DNA of 64,000 nucleotides, taken from NCBI GenBank assembly GCA_963797015.1, contig CAWCNV010000005.1:124001-188000 (forward strand). Reading direction: 5' to 3'. The notes under the pieces were generated by a model. The model had not been told where the DNA came from. It saw nothing but the letters and a program-made list of their open reading frames with translations, and ran no database searches. Positions 1 through 8,186 of this stretch are shown one piece after another. Made by a program: the position numbers and the translations under genes. The first letter of the stretch is position 1; the number at the start of each line of letters is the position of its first letter. This stretch comes from JBBPZA01 sp963797015. GTDB lineage: Bacteria; Actinomycetota; Thermoleophilia; Solirubrobacterales; Solirubrobacteraceae.

Positions 1-1
1 C

Positions 2-424
2 GAGCGCGCGCTCGAGCTGCTCATCGACCGCCTGCTCGCACGCAGCGAACGGCGCGGGCGCTCGTTGCGGGCGGTGGTCCTCAGCGCCGCGCTGGTCGAG
101 GGCGGGACCTGGCGCGAGCGCGTCGTGTTCCGCGAGGCGCTCGCCGACCCGGTGCGCATGCGCCTCGCGCTCGCCCCCCGCCTTGCCCTCCTACCCGCAC
201 CTGCCGAGTCGCTGCGGCTCGCAGCCGAACGCTTCGGGCCCCCCGCCTCCGATCAGCGGCGCCTGCTGGAGGACGCGACGAGCGTCCGCGCTTCCCGCCT
301 GCGCGAGGCCGTGCGCCAGGCGCGCACCGCCGCGGGCCCCGACGCGGCCCTGCGCGTCCTGCCCCTCGACGTCGACTCGCGCGTGCCCGAGCGCCGCACG
401 GCCCTCGCTCCGTTCGAGCCATGA
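2..424 (+). CDS. imuB: ImuB-like Y-family DNA polymerase homologue, C-terminal part (cut by window edge)
   Basis: The frame is open from the first bases of the window and ends at TGA 422-424, giving about 140 residues of a C-terminus. The run from RALELLIDRLL through RSLRAVVLSAALVEGGTWRERVVFREAL resembles the little-finger and tail region of ImuB, the catalytically degenerate Y-family polymerase that works with ImuA' and DnaE2 in SOS mutagenesis. The catalytic region lies outside the window, so the family call rests on the tail and on dnaE2 about 3 kb downstream on the same strand. The stop overlaps the start of a 40-residue ORF in ATGA (421-424). Confidence 0.75.
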   Translation, partial: ERALELLIDRLLARSERRGRSLRAVVLSAALVEGGTWRERVVFREALADPVRMRLALAPRLALLPAPAESLRLAAERFGPPASDQRRLLEDATSVRASRLREAVRQARTAAGPDAALRVLPLDVDSRVPERRTALAPFEP

Positions 425-543
425 GTCCCGCGTCCGACCCGTTGCCTCTCGCCGGCGGGCGCGTCGCGCTTCCGCCCCCACGCACCCGCGGGCGCCCCGC
501 GCTTCCGCCCCCACGCGCCCGCGGGCGCCCCTTCCCGCCATGA
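421..543 (+). CDS. 40-residue repeat-built ORF coupled at both ends (imuB / DUF6504 junction)
   Basis: ATG at 421 shares ATGA with the imuB stop. The TGA at 541-543 shares ATGA with the next gene's ATG at 540, so the ORF fits exactly between its neighbours. It encodes a Pro/Arg/Gly-rich peptide containing two copies of an 11-residue unit (ALPPPRxRGRP). Its first codons (ATGAGT CCC) resemble the start of the following gene (ATGAGC GGT CCG), as if the ATGA junction had been duplicated and filled with repeats. No known family is recognised. It may be only a spacer that preserves translational coupling. Translation is plausible from the coupling but unproven. Confidence 0.4.
   Translation: MSPASDPLPLAGGRVALPPPRTRGRPALPPPRARGRPFPP
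465..530. repeat. 33-bp tandem repeat, two copies
   Basis: Two adjacent 33-bp copies (465-497 and 498-530) differ at one position and contain CGCTTCCGCCCCCACGC. The unit length is a multiple of three, so the 40-residue frame is kept. Confidence 0.85.
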
Positions 544-785
544 GCGGTCCGCGCCGTCTGGGCCTGCCGCGCCCGGCCGCCGTTCGCGCCGCTTCAGACG
601 GACGGCCGGTGGAGGTGGCCGGCCTCGGTGTCGACGTCGTGAGCGAGTCGTGGCTGGTCGAGGATCGATGGTGGACCGACCGGCCCCTGCGCCGCCGCTA
701 CTGGGAGGTCGTCACCGTCGACGGCCGCAACCTCACCGTCTTCCACGACCTCGCCGGGGGGCGGTGGTTCGCACAGCGCGGCTAA
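540..785 (+). CDS. DUF6504-like small protein of the ImuB/DnaE2 locus
   Basis: This 81-residue protein has a conserved-looking core (WLVEDRWW, RRRYWEVVTVDGRNLTVF, then DLAGGRWFAQR). It matches my recollection of the small DUF6504-type module found next to, or fused to, ImuB in actinobacteria. Biochemical function is unknown; position suggests a role in the ImuB/DnaE2 translesion module. The ATG at 540 overlaps the preceding TGA in ATGA, implying translational coupling. The next 160 bp form a long inverted repeat. Confidence 0.65.
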   Translation: MSGPRRLGLPRPAAVRAASDGRPVEVAGLGVDVVSESWLVEDRWWTDRPLRRRYWEVVTVDGRNLTVFHDLAGGRWFAQRG

Positions 786-948
786 GAGCCTCTCTCAACA
801 CGGTTCGGCACGCCCATCGCCAGCCATCCGCGGCGGCGGATCGCCACCCGCGATGCTCGCGGTAGCTCAGCTACCGCTGCGCGCGCGTGCGGCGCCCGCC
901 ATCCACGGCTGACCGCCGCTGGTCGGCCGCCTGTGTTGAGAAAGACTC
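786..948. repeat. 163-bp fold-back element with imperfect terminal inverted repeats
   Basis: The ends, GAGCCTCTCTCAACAC (786-801) and the reverse complement of 933-948, match at 14 of 16 positions. The centre is a perfect hairpin, GCGGTAGCT-C-AGCTACCGC (859-877), whose axis at 868 coincides with the midpoint of the outer repeats. The whole segment can therefore fold into one long cruciform or hairpin. It resembles a MITE or REP-like element, or a large terminator after the small imu-locus gene. No ORF is inside. Confidence 0.6.
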
Positions 949-954
949 CGAGCG

Positions 955-960
955 TAGACT
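955..960 (+). promoter_or_regulatory. Putative -10 element (TAGACT) of a leaderless transcript
   Basis: TAGACT ends 8 nt before the ATG at 969. The same hexamer is found at 1512-1517, 6 nt before the ATG at 1524. That spacing would place transcription starts at or near the start codons. Confidence 0.5.
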
Positions 961-968
961 CGCAACCG

Positions 969-1493
969 ATGGCGCCGACCTACCGCGAACGGCTGCGGGC
1001 AGAGGGTCTCGTGCTCGCCGTCACGGGCGCCGTCGGCTCCGCCGCAGTGCTCGCCGCCACACCCAAGGCCCGCCGCTGGCCGCTCAACACCGTCGCTCAG
1101 CTCGCGCTCAGCGCGGCTCTGCTGGCGACCGTCGGCCGTCGCAAGGTCCACAACGCGATGGACGCCGCCGTCGAGCTGCGACCGGGGAACGAGGGCGGCG
1201 GCGATCCCACACCGCTGTGGCGCGTCCCGCTTCCACCCGCAGTCCTCACGCTGCTGGTCTGCGGCTCGGTGCTGTCCGCCGATCGCGCCCCGCGCTTCCG
1301 CGGACAGCCGCTCGTCGGCTGGGACGCCGTGCTGCGCGCGACGGCCGGCACCGCGCTGGCCGGCATCGCCCAGGCGCTGCTCTTCGAGCGGGAGGTCGCC
1401 CAGGCCGAGACCATCCAGGCCCGCACCTATTACGGCATCGCCAGCTTCGGCCCGATCGTCAGCACCCAACTCGGCTTCACGCGCCGCGGCTGA
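969..1493 (+). CDS. Hypothetical multi-pass membrane protein
   Basis: A 174-residue protein with about four hydrophobic segments, near residues 11-28, 39-56, 83-102 and 117-136. A short polar loop (TVGRRKVHNAMDAAVEL) follows the second. It ends in a soluble stretch (AQAETIQARTYYGIASFGP). I do not recognise a family. The ATG at 969 is chosen because a TAGACT element lies 8 nt upstream and the predicted sequence begins naturally with MAPTYRERLRAEG. It is followed after 30 bp by a separately initiated coiled-coil gene. Confidence 0.6.
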   Translation: MAPTYRERLRAEGLVLAVTGAVGSAAVLAATPKARRWPLNTVAQLALSAALLATVGRRKVHNAMDAAVELRPGNEGGGDPTPLWRVPLPPAVLTLLVCGSVLSADRAPRFRGQPLVGWDAVLRATAGTALAGIAQALLFEREVAQAETIQARTYYGIASFGPIVSTQLGFTRRG

Positions 1494-1523
1494 GACCGCC
1501 GCGTACGGCCGTAGACTCCTCAC

Positions 1524-1973
1524 ATGGCGGATCCCACTCCCGGGTCGATCGTCCGCGACCTGCAGGAGCTCATCTCCCAGCTCGTCCGCGCGGTGCCCAA
1601 CGCCGCGCTCGATCAGGACGTCGTCGCCCGGCTGCTCGGCCCGATCAAGAGTCAGCTCGAGACCCTCCAGCGCACGCTCGACCAGCAGCGCGAGGTCCAG
1701 GAGCAGCTCGTCCGGCGCGTGTTCGGCCCCTTCGATCAGGTCCTCGGCGCGATCGACGACACCGCCACGGCGATGCGCGGCCAGGCCGCGGCGCTGCGGC
1801 AGGCGAGCGACTCGCTGGGCCAGGTCGCCGAGCTGCTCGACGTGCAGGCCTCGCTCGTCGAGGGCGCGGGAGCGGCGATGAGCATCCCCACGGACCTCGT
1901 CGGGGTCACGGGCCGCCGCAAGGGCAACGCGCGCAACGCCAAGAAGCGGGCCGCAAAGCGCACAGACTCCTAA
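1524..1973 (+). CDS. Hypothetical coiled-coil protein with basic tail
   Basis: A 149-residue protein with a long amphipathic helical region (about residues 40-110, including LETLQRTLDQQREVQEQLVRR and repeated DSLGQVAELLDVQASLV-type heptads). It ends in a strongly basic tail (GRRKGNARNAKKRAAKR). No signal peptide or enzymatic motif is visible. The basic tail could bind nucleic acid or polyphosphate; that is a guess. TAGACT lies 6 nt before the ATG, suggesting a leaderless transcript. The next gene starts 30 bp downstream with its own Shine-Dalgarno sequence. Confidence 0.55.
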   Translation: MADPTPGSIVRDLQELISQLVRAVPNAALDQDVVARLLGPIKSQLETLQRTLDQQREVQEQLVRRVFGPFDQVLGAIDDTATAMRGQAAALRQASDSLGQVAELLDVQASLVEGAGAAMSIPTDLVGVTGRRKGNARNAKKRAAKRTDS

Positions 1974-2003
1974 CTTCCCCGGCGACCGAGGAGAGGAGCG
2001 AGG

Positions 2004-3437
2004 GTGGCCGAGCGCGAGTTCGACGTGATCGTTGTGGGCGCCGGGCCGGCGGGCGAGATCGCGGCCGGACGCACCGCAGAGCAGGGGCTCGAGGTCGCAT
2101 TGGTAGAACGCGAGCTGATCGGCGGCGAGTGCTCCTACTGGGCCTGCATGCCGTCCAAGGCGCTGCTGCGCCCGGCGCAGGCGCTGGCCGAGGCGCGGAG
2201 GATCCCGGGCGCCGCCGAAGCGGTCACCGGCGAGCTCGACGTCGACCGCGCGCTCGCGCGCCGCGACGAGGTGGTCCACGAGCTCGACGACTCGGTGCAG
2301 CTGCCCTGGCTGGAGAAGCGCGGGATCGCGCTGTTTCGCGGCCAGGGTCGGCTCGACGGCGAACGCCGCGTGCGCGTCGGGGACGACGTGCTCGTCGCGC
2401 GCCGCGCCGTCGTGCTGGCCAGCGGCACCAGCGCCGCGATGCCGCCGATCGACGGGCTCGCGGAGGCGGCTCCCTGGAGCAACCGTGAGGCGACGAGCGC
2501 CCGCACGGCGCCGCGCCGGCTGATCGTGTTGGGCGGCGGCGTGGTGGGCGTGGAGCTGGCGCAGGCGTGGACCACCTTCGGCTCCCACGTCGCGCTGATC
2601 GAGGCGCTCGACACGCTCATCGTGCGCGAGGAGCCGTTCGCGCGCGAGCAAATCGAGACCGCACTGCGCGAGACGGGGGTCGACGTCCACACGGGAGCGA
2701 AGGCGACGCGCGTGCGGCGCGAAGAAGGTCCCGAGACGGGCGCGCCCTCGGCGCCGGGGGCGGAGGGCGATCCGGCGCCGCGCCGGGGAAAGGTGGTCGT
2801 CGAGCTCGAGGACGGCGCGAGCGTCGAGGCCGAGGATCTGCTGGTGGCCGTCGGCCGCCGCCCGCGCGTCGATGGCCTGGGCCTCGAGACCGTCGGGCTC
2901 GAGTCGCCGGAAGGCCCCTTGGAGGTCGACGAAGCGATGCGGGTGGGCGAGCTGGACTGGCTGTACGCGGTCGGTGACGTGAACGGCCGGGCGCTGCTCA
3001 CCCACATGGGCAAGTACCAGGCGCGCGTCGCGGCCGACCAGATCCTCGGGCGCGGGACGAAGGCCACGGTCTGGGACGGCCCGCTCGCCCCGCGCGTCAT
3101 CTTCACCGAGCCCCAGGTGGCGGCCGTGGGCCACACGCTCGCCTCGGCCCAGGAGGCGGGCATCGAAGCGCGCGCGGTCGACTACCCCACCGACGGCGTC
3201 GCCGGCGGCAGCTTCCACGGCCGCGGCGCGCCGGGCACGTGCCGGTTGGTGATCGACGAGCGGGGACGCGTGCTCGCCGGCGCGACCTTCACGGGCCCCG
3301 ACGTCGCCGAGTCGCTCCACGCGGCGACGATCGCCGTCACCGCCGGAGTGCCGCTGGAGCGGCTGTTCGATGCCGTGCCGGCGTTCCCCACGCGCAGCGA
3401 GGTGTGGCTGCGGCTGCTCGAGGCCTACGGGCTGTGA
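2004..3437 (+). CDS. Dihydrolipoamide-dehydrogenase-like flavoprotein disulfide reductase
   Basis: A 477-residue class I pyridine nucleotide-disulfide oxidoreductase. An FAD-binding GAGPAG motif lies near residue 12 and the redox pair Cys43-x4-Cys48 follows in GGECSYWACMPSK. A second dinucleotide site (VLGGGVVGVELA) comes near residue 175, the second FAD motif (YAVGDVNG) near residue 325, and a dimerisation domain at the end. The usual C-terminal His-Pro catalytic motif of lipoamide dehydrogenase (HPTxSE) is replaced by FPTRSE. The substrate may therefore not be lipoamide; mercuric-reductase-like or uncharacterised subfamilies are alternatives. GTG start follows a GGAG-type ribosome site. It stands alone, with no 2-oxoacid dehydrogenase genes nearby. 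Confidence 0.85.
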   Translation: MAEREFDVIVVGAGPAGEIAAGRTAEQGLEVALVERELIGGECSYWACMPSKALLRPAQALAEARRIPGAAEAVTGELDVDRALARRDEVVHELDDSVQLPWLEKRGIALFRGQGRLDGERRVRVGDDVLVARRAVVLASGTSAAMPPIDGLAEAAPWSNREATSARTAPRRLIVLGGGVVGVELAQAWTTFGSHVALIEALDTLIVREEPFAREQIETALRETGVDVHTGAKATRVRREEGPETGAPSAPGAEGDPAPRRGKVVVELEDGASVEAEDLLVAVGRRPRVDGLGLETVGLESPEGPLEVDEAMRVGELDWLYAVGDVNGRALLTHMGKYQARVAADQILGRGTKATVWDGPLAPRVIFTEPQVAAVGHTLASAQEAGIEARAVDYPTDGVAGGSFHGRGAPGTCRLVIDERGRVLAGATFTGPDVAESLHAATIAVTAGVPLERLFDAVPAFPTRSEVWLRLLEAYGL

Positions 3438-3475
3438 CCAGCACGGCTCGCTGACTGAACCGACCGGCGCGCATG

Positions 3476-3489
3476 CGAACATGTGTTCG
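3476..3489 (+). promoter_or_regulatory. LexA-binding SOS box
   Basis: CGAACATGTGTTCG is a perfect match to the actinobacterial SOS box pattern CGAAC-N4-GTTCG. It ends 1 bp before the GTG at 3491 taken as the dnaE2 start, and it would lie inside the coding sequence if the ATG at 3473 were used. It indicates direct LexA repression of dnaE2. Confidence 0.85.
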
Positions 3490-3490
3490 C

Positions 3491-6400
3491 GTGTACGCCG
3501 AGCTCCACTGCCATTCCGCCTACTCGTTCCTCGACGGCGCCTCGCTGCCCGAGGAGCTCGTGGCCGCGGCGCTCGAGCAGGGCCACGACGTGCTCGCGCT
3601 GACCGACCACAACGGCGTCAGCGGCTCGATGGAGCACGCCGAGGCGGCGCACGTGCTCGGGCTGCGGGCGATCCACGGCGCCGAGGTCGACCTCGACGGG
3701 GCACCGACCGGCGATGGCCGGTTGGTCCGCCACATCACGCTTCTGGTCGAGGACGCGCGCGGCTGGAGCAACCTGTGCCGAATCCTCACCCGCGCGCACG
3801 CGCACACGCGCGACTCGCCGCGGCGCGAGAGGGAGGAGCCGCGTGTGGCGCTCGACGCGGTGACGGAGCACGCCGAGGGCCTGGTCTGCCTCAGCGGCTG
3901 CGCTGAGCGCGGCGTCCACGACGAGCCGACCCTGCGCCGCCTGCGCGAGGCGTTCGGTCCCGACGGCCTGCGGGTCGAGCTCCAGCGGCCCTTCCACCGC
4001 GGCGACCGCGCGCGCAACCGGCGCCTGGAGCAGCTCGGCCGCCGCCTCGGCCTCGCCTGCGTGGCCACGGGCAACGTCCACGCGCACGCGCGCTCGCGCG
4101 CGGAGCTCCAGGACGCGCTGGTGGCCATCCGCGTCGGGCAGACGCTCGACGCCTCCGAGCCGGCGCGCCGCGGCAACCACAGCCACGTGCTCACGACTCC
4201 GGCGGCGATGGCCGCCCGCTTCGAGGACCATCCCGAGGCGGTGGCCGAGTCGCGCCGGCTCGCCGACCGGCTGCGCTTCGATCTGCGCGCGGACCTCGGC
4301 TATCGCTACCCCGGCTCCGACGACGTCGAGGCCGACCGCAATCTGGCCGAGGCCTGCCGCTCTGCGCTCGAGGTCCGTTATCCGCCCGGCCACCGCCACC
4401 GCACGCAGGCCCTGGCGCGCGTCGAGGAGGAGCTGCGGGTGATCGCCGCGCTGGGCCTGGCCGGCTTCTTCCTCCTGCACCGCGACATGCTCGAGCTGGC
4501 GCGCGAGGTGGCCGTCGAGGTCCGGGGTCCCGACTCCGCTCGTGCGCTGCTGCCGCCCGGCCGCGGGCGGGGCTCCTCGGTCTCCTCGATCGTCTGCTAC
4601 CTCACCGGGCTCTCGCACGTCGACCCGATCGAGAACGAGCTGCTGCTCGGGCGCTTCCTCAACGAGGAGATCTCCTCGCTGCCCGACATCGACCTCGACT
4701 TCCCCCGCGACATCCGCGAGGCGCTCTTCCCGCGCGTGCACGAGCGCTACGGTCGCGAGCACTCGGCGATCATCGCCGCGTTCCCCACCTACCGCGCGCG
4801 AGGCGCGATCCGCGAGCTGGGCAAGGCGCTGGGACTGCCGCCCGGGGAGATCGAGCGGGTCGCGCGCGGATCGGAGGGCTGGTCGGGGCGCGAGGTGGCG
4901 CGCGACGTGGTCGCCGCGCTGGGCGAGCCGCGGGCGGGCGGCGGCCGCTGGGCCCATCTGGTCCGGCTCGCGGCCGAGGCCCACGGGCTCCCGCGTCACC
5001 TCTCCCAGCACTCGGGCGGGATGGTGGTCTCCACCCGCCCGCTTGTCGACTGCTGCCCCGTCGTGCCCGCGGCGTTCGAGGGCCGCCAGCTGGCCCAGTG
5101 GGACAAGGACTCCTGCGCGGACGCGGGCTTCCTCAAGATCGACCTGCTCGGCCTGGGGATGCTGTCGGCCGTCGAGCGCTGCGTGGAGCTGATCGCCGCG
5201 GAGTCGGGCGAGCGCATCGATCTCTCGCGGATCCCCTACGACGACCCCGGCACCTATTCGGCCATCCAGCGCGCCGACACCGTCGGCGTGTTTCAGATCG
5301 AGAGCCGGGCGCAGATGGCCTCGCTGCGCCGGACGCGCCCCGAGACCCTCGACGATCTCACCATCCAGGTCGCGATCGTGCGGCCCGGGCCGATCCAGGG
5401 CGGCGCGGTCAACCCCTACATCGAGCGCCGCCAGCGCCTGCGGGAGGACCCGGGCTACGTCGTCCCCTACGAGCACCCCTCGCTCGAGCCCGTGCTCCGC
5501 GACACGCTCGGGACGATCATCTTCCAGGATCAGGTGCTGGAGGTCGCGATGGCCTTCGCGGGCTTCTCGCCGGGGGAGGCCGAGGGGCTGCGCCGCGCGA
5601 TGAGCCGCAAGCGCTCCGAGGCGGCGATCGCCGCCTTCCACGAACGCTTCCTGGAGGGATCCGCAGCCACCCACGGCGCCGATCGCGCGACGGCCGAGCG
5701 TGTGTGGGAGATGATCGAGGGCTTCTCGGGCTTCGGCTTCCCCAAGGCGCACGGCGCCGCCTTCGGCCTGCTGGCATACCAATCGACCTGGCTGCGCGAG
5801 CACCACCCGGCGCCCTTCCTCTGCGCGCTCCTCAACGAGCAGCCGATGGGCTTCTACCCACCGGACGCACTCGTCCACGACGCCCAGCGGCGGGGGATAG
5901 AGGTGCGCGCGCCGGAGGTAAACGCGAGCGGGGTCGAGTGCTCCCTCGAACGCGCCGATCCACCGCTGGCGGCGTCCTCGCCATCCGGCGCCCGTATGCA
6001 CAGCACGCCACGCTCCCTGCGTCCCTGCCAGCGGCGGCCGGCGCGCCCGAGGGGGCCGCAGCGCTTGGCCATTCGCGTGGGCCTGAGCTACGTGAACGGG
6101 ATCCGTAAGGACGACGTGGAGGCGCTGGTCGCCGCGCGGGAGGCTGCCGGGCCCTTCCGGTCGCTCGGCGATCTTGCCGCGCGCGCGGGGACCGGCCGCT
6201 CGGCGCTGGAGCTGCTGGCCTGGTCCGGCGCCTGCGATGTGCTGGGGTCGGGCGACCGGCGAGCGGTTCTGTGGGAGCTCGGGATCGCCGCCCCCGGGCG
6301 CCGCGTCCCGGGCGGGACACAGCTTGCCCTTCCCCTGGAGCTGCCGGCGCCACCGGCCCTGCGGCCCCTGGAGGCCTGGCCCTCGCTGGTCGCCGACTAC

Positions 6401-6898
6401 GCCACCACCGGGATGACCGTGCGCGACCACCCGCTTCGCCTCCTGCGCCCGAGCCTGCCCGCCGAGGCGGTCACGAGCGCCGACCTCCACCACCTGCGCC
6501 ACGGTCGCCGGGTGAAGGTAGGCGGCCTGGTGGTGGCCCGCCAGCGGCCGGGCACCGCCTCGGGGATCGTCTTCCTGCTCATCGAGGACGAGCACGGGAC
6601 CACGAACCTGATCGTCCCGCCGCCGGTCTACGAGCGCTTCCGCGTCACGGTGCGCACCGAGCCGCTCATCCTCGCCGAGGGCAAGCTCGAGCGCCTGCCG
6701 GCGGCGGGCGGGGCGGTCAACGTGCTCGTAGACCACGTGACCCCGATCGACGTGCCCGACCGATCGCTGGCCGAGGTCAAGGACTTCCATACGCTCGATG
6801 AAAAGGAGCGACGGCGCAGGGAGGAGGAGCGCTCGGCGGCCGACTTCCGCGCCGTCGCGCCGGCGGTGCTCAGCTTCGCGAGCGGTCGGCGGCGCTGA
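3491..6898 (+). CDS. dnaE2: Error-prone DNA polymerase DnaE2 (DNA polymerase III alpha homologue)
   Basis: About 1135 residues. An N-terminal PHP domain (ELHCHSAYSFLDG, LTDHNGVSGS) precedes the polymerase core with the catalytic aspartates in PDIDLDFPRDIRE, then a helix-hairpin-helix region. The C-terminal OB fold contains VKVGGLVVARQRPG. It extends lesion-blocked primers in SOS mutagenesis together with ImuA'/ImuB. The start GTG at 3491 is preferred to ATG 3473 because the LexA operator occupies 3476-3489 and the PHP fold begins YAELHCH. Unusually, about 40 Arg/Pro-rich residues interrupt the domain between NASGVECSLE and AIRVGLSYVNGI. The 3' end overlaps the convergent phosphoribosyltransferase gene by 29 bp. 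Confidence 0.93.
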   Translation: MYAELHCHSAYSFLDGASLPEELVAAALEQGHDVLALTDHNGVSGSMEHAEAAHVLGLRAIHGAEVDLDGAPTGDGRLVRHITLLVEDARGWSNLCRILTRAHAHTRDSPRREREEPRVALDAVTEHAEGLVCLSGCAERGVHDEPTLRRLREAFGPDGLRVELQRPFHRGDRARNRRLEQLGRRLGLACVATGNVHAHARSRAELQDALVAIRVGQTLDASEPARRGNHSHVLTTPAAMAARFEDHPEAVAESRRLADRLRFDLRADLGYRYPGSDDVEADRNLAEACRSALEVRYPPGHRHRTQALARVEEELRVIAALGLAGFFLLHRDMLELAREVAVEVRGPDSARALLPPGRGRGSSVSSIVCYLTGLSHVDPIENELLLGRFLNEEISSLPDIDLDFPRDIREALFPRVHERYGREHSAIIAAFPTYRARGAIRELGKALGLPPGEIERVARGSEGWSGREVARDVVAALGEPRAGGGRWAHLVRLAAEAHGLPRHLSQHSGGMVVSTRPLVDCCPVVPAAFEGRQLAQWDKDSCADAGFLKIDLLGLGMLSAVERCVELIAAESGERIDLSRIPYDDPGTYSAIQRADTVGVFQIESRAQMASLRRTRPETLDDLTIQVAIVRPGPIQGGAVNPYIERRQRLREDPGYVVPYEHPSLEPVLRDTLGTIIFQDQVLEVAMAFAGFSPGEAEGLRRAMSRKRSEAAIAAFHERFLEGSAATHGADRATAERVWEMIEGFSGFGFPKAHGAAFGLLAYQSTWLREHHPAPFLCALLNEQPMGFYPPDALVHDAQRRGIEVRAPEVNASGVECSLERADPPLAASSPSGARMHSTPRSLRPCQRRPARPRGPQRLAIRVGLSYVNGIRKDDVEALVAAREAAGPFRSLGDLAARAGTGRSALELLAWSGACDVLGSGDRRAVLWELGIAAPGRRVPGGTQLALPLELPAPPALRPLEAWPSLVADYATTGMTVRDHPLRLLRPSLPAEAVTSADLHHLRHGRRVKVGGLVVARQRPGTASGIVFLLIEDEHGTTNLIVPPPVYERFRVTVRTEPLILAEGKLERLPAAGGAVNVLVDHVTPIDVPDRSLAEVKDFHTLDEKERRRREEERSAADFRAVAPAVLSFASGRRR

Positions 6899-7496
6899 GC
6901 AGCGCGGCCGCCTGCTCGTCCGTGACCTGCTCGAAGTCTTCGTAGAACTGGCCGACGGCGACGAACTCGGGCGGCTCGACGGCCCCCACGTGGTGGACCT
7001 CGACCCCGGCCTCCTCGAGCGCCCGCAGCGCCGGTCCCGCCGCGACCGGGACCGCCACCGCGACGTGCTCGGCGTTGCGGCGGCGCACGCTCTCCAGCGC
7101 CGTGGCCATCGAGCGGCCGGTCGCGAGCCCGTCGTCGGCGATGATCGCGGTCACGCCCTCCACGTTCACCGGCGGCCGCTCGCCGCGTAACGCCATGGCC
7201 TGCTCGCGGGCGCGCCCGAGCTGCTCGACGACCATGTGCTCGGGTAGACCCTCGGGCAGCACCACGCCGTCCTCGCTCACGGCGCCCAGCGCGTACTCCG
7301 GTTGGCGCGGGTGCCCGATCTTGCGCACGACGAGCGCATCGAGCTTCGCGTCGAGCGCGGCCGCGATCTCCGCCGCGACCGGGATGCCCCCGCGCGCGAG
7401 GCCGAGCACCACGACCTCGCCCCGCGGTCTGGGGAGAGTCCGGGCCAGCCGGCGCCCCGCGTCGGTGCGGTCGGCGAAGTACGGCGCGCCGTTCAT
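6870..7496 (-). CDS. Phosphoribosyltransferase family protein
   Basis: A 208-residue type I phosphoribosyltransferase. The PRPP-binding loop is in VTAIIADDGLATGRSM, and LGLARGGIPVAAEIA resembles the conserved early loop. This family of stand-alone proteins is often annotated as predicted phosphoribosyltransferases of unknown substrate, sometimes found beside dienelactone hydrolases. ATG 7496 is chosen because the protein then begins in the family-typical way (PYFADRTDAGRRLA), and a reverse-strand TACGGT element lies 7 nt upstream. It is convergent with dnaE2, and the last 29 bp of the two genes overlap, so expression of the two may interfere. Confidence 0.85.
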   Translation of the reverse strand: MNGAPYFADRTDAGRRLARTLPRPRGEVVVLGLARGGIPVAAEIAAALDAKLDALVVRKIGHPRQPEYALGAVSEDGVVLPEGLPEHMVVEQLGRAREQAMALRGERPPVNVEGVTAIIADDGLATGRSMATALESVRRRNAEHVAVAVPVAAGPALRALEEAGVEVHHVGAVEPPEFVAVGQFYEDFEQVTDEQAAALLSAADRSRS

Positions 7497-7617
7497 CACG
7501 GCGACCGTACCGCGGCCGCGCGCGTCGGGCGAGCGCGCTGCCGGAGGCCAGAGCGAGCCCGCCCCGGACCGACAGGCAAGCGCGCCGCGCCGTCGCCCGC
7601 GATAAGGTCCGGCCGCC

Positions 7618-8172
7618 GTGGGTGCCGTCGCCTTCATATCGGCCTGGATCCTGCTTGGTCTGGCGATGTTCCTCGTCGCGATGCGTGGCGGGCCGCGCAG
7701 GGCGCGCGAGTCGCTCCACGGCCAGAACCGGCGCCAGAGCCGCCTCGTGTTCCTCGTGATCTTCGCGATCTACGTGGGCTTCGGGGTGGCGGTTCCCACG
7801 CTGGTCCTCGCCGGCAACCACGACGACAAGAAGATCTCCTCCGAGGACCTGAGCCTCAGCTCGCGCGCGGAGCACGGTCGCCAGCTCTTCGGCCAGCGCT
7901 GCAACCAGTGCCACACGCTCGCGGCGGCGAAGACCGTCGGCAAGGCGGGCCCGAACTTCGACCAGCTACGGCCTACGTATCCCCTTATAGTCGATGCGGT
8001 GACCAACGGACGGGTGCGCGGCAACGGCACGATGCCCGCAGGCCTGGTCAGCGGCGGCGACGTCCGCGACGTCGCTTGTTTCGTGGACGAGGCGACCCAT
8101 CCCGGCCAAGCGCCTCCGAAGCAATGCGGCGGATCGGCCAACTCCTCGAGCGCCGGCGGCAGCGGCGGCTAG
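7618..8172 (+). CDS. Membrane-anchored c-type cytochrome
   Basis: A 184-residue protein with two hydrophobic segments (about residues 3-22 and 43-66). The following extracytoplasmic cytochrome c domain has a single haem motif, CNQCH, at 95-99. Met139 in GNGTMPAG is the likely sixth ligand. The tail is Gly/Ser-rich. It probably carries electrons at the outer face of the membrane for a respiratory complex, but no partner is encoded nearby. GTG start 7618; TAAGGT ends 9 nt upstream, suggesting a nearly leaderless mRNA. Confidence 0.8.
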   Translation: MGAVAFISAWILLGLAMFLVAMRGGPRRARESLHGQNRRQSRLVFLVIFAIYVGFGVAVPTLVLAGNHDDKKISSEDLSLSSRAEHGRQLFGQRCNQCHTLAAAKTVGKAGPNFDQLRPTYPLIVDAVTNGRVRGNGTMPAGLVSGGDVRDVACFVDEATHPGQAPPKQCGGSANSSSAGGSGG

Positions 8173-8186
8173 CCCGAGAAGTGGCG

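Noticed and set aside
3425..6790. Open frame of over 1100 codons antisense to dnaE2
   Set aside because: Typical high-GC antisense shadow; dnaE2 motifs on the forward strand are unambiguous.
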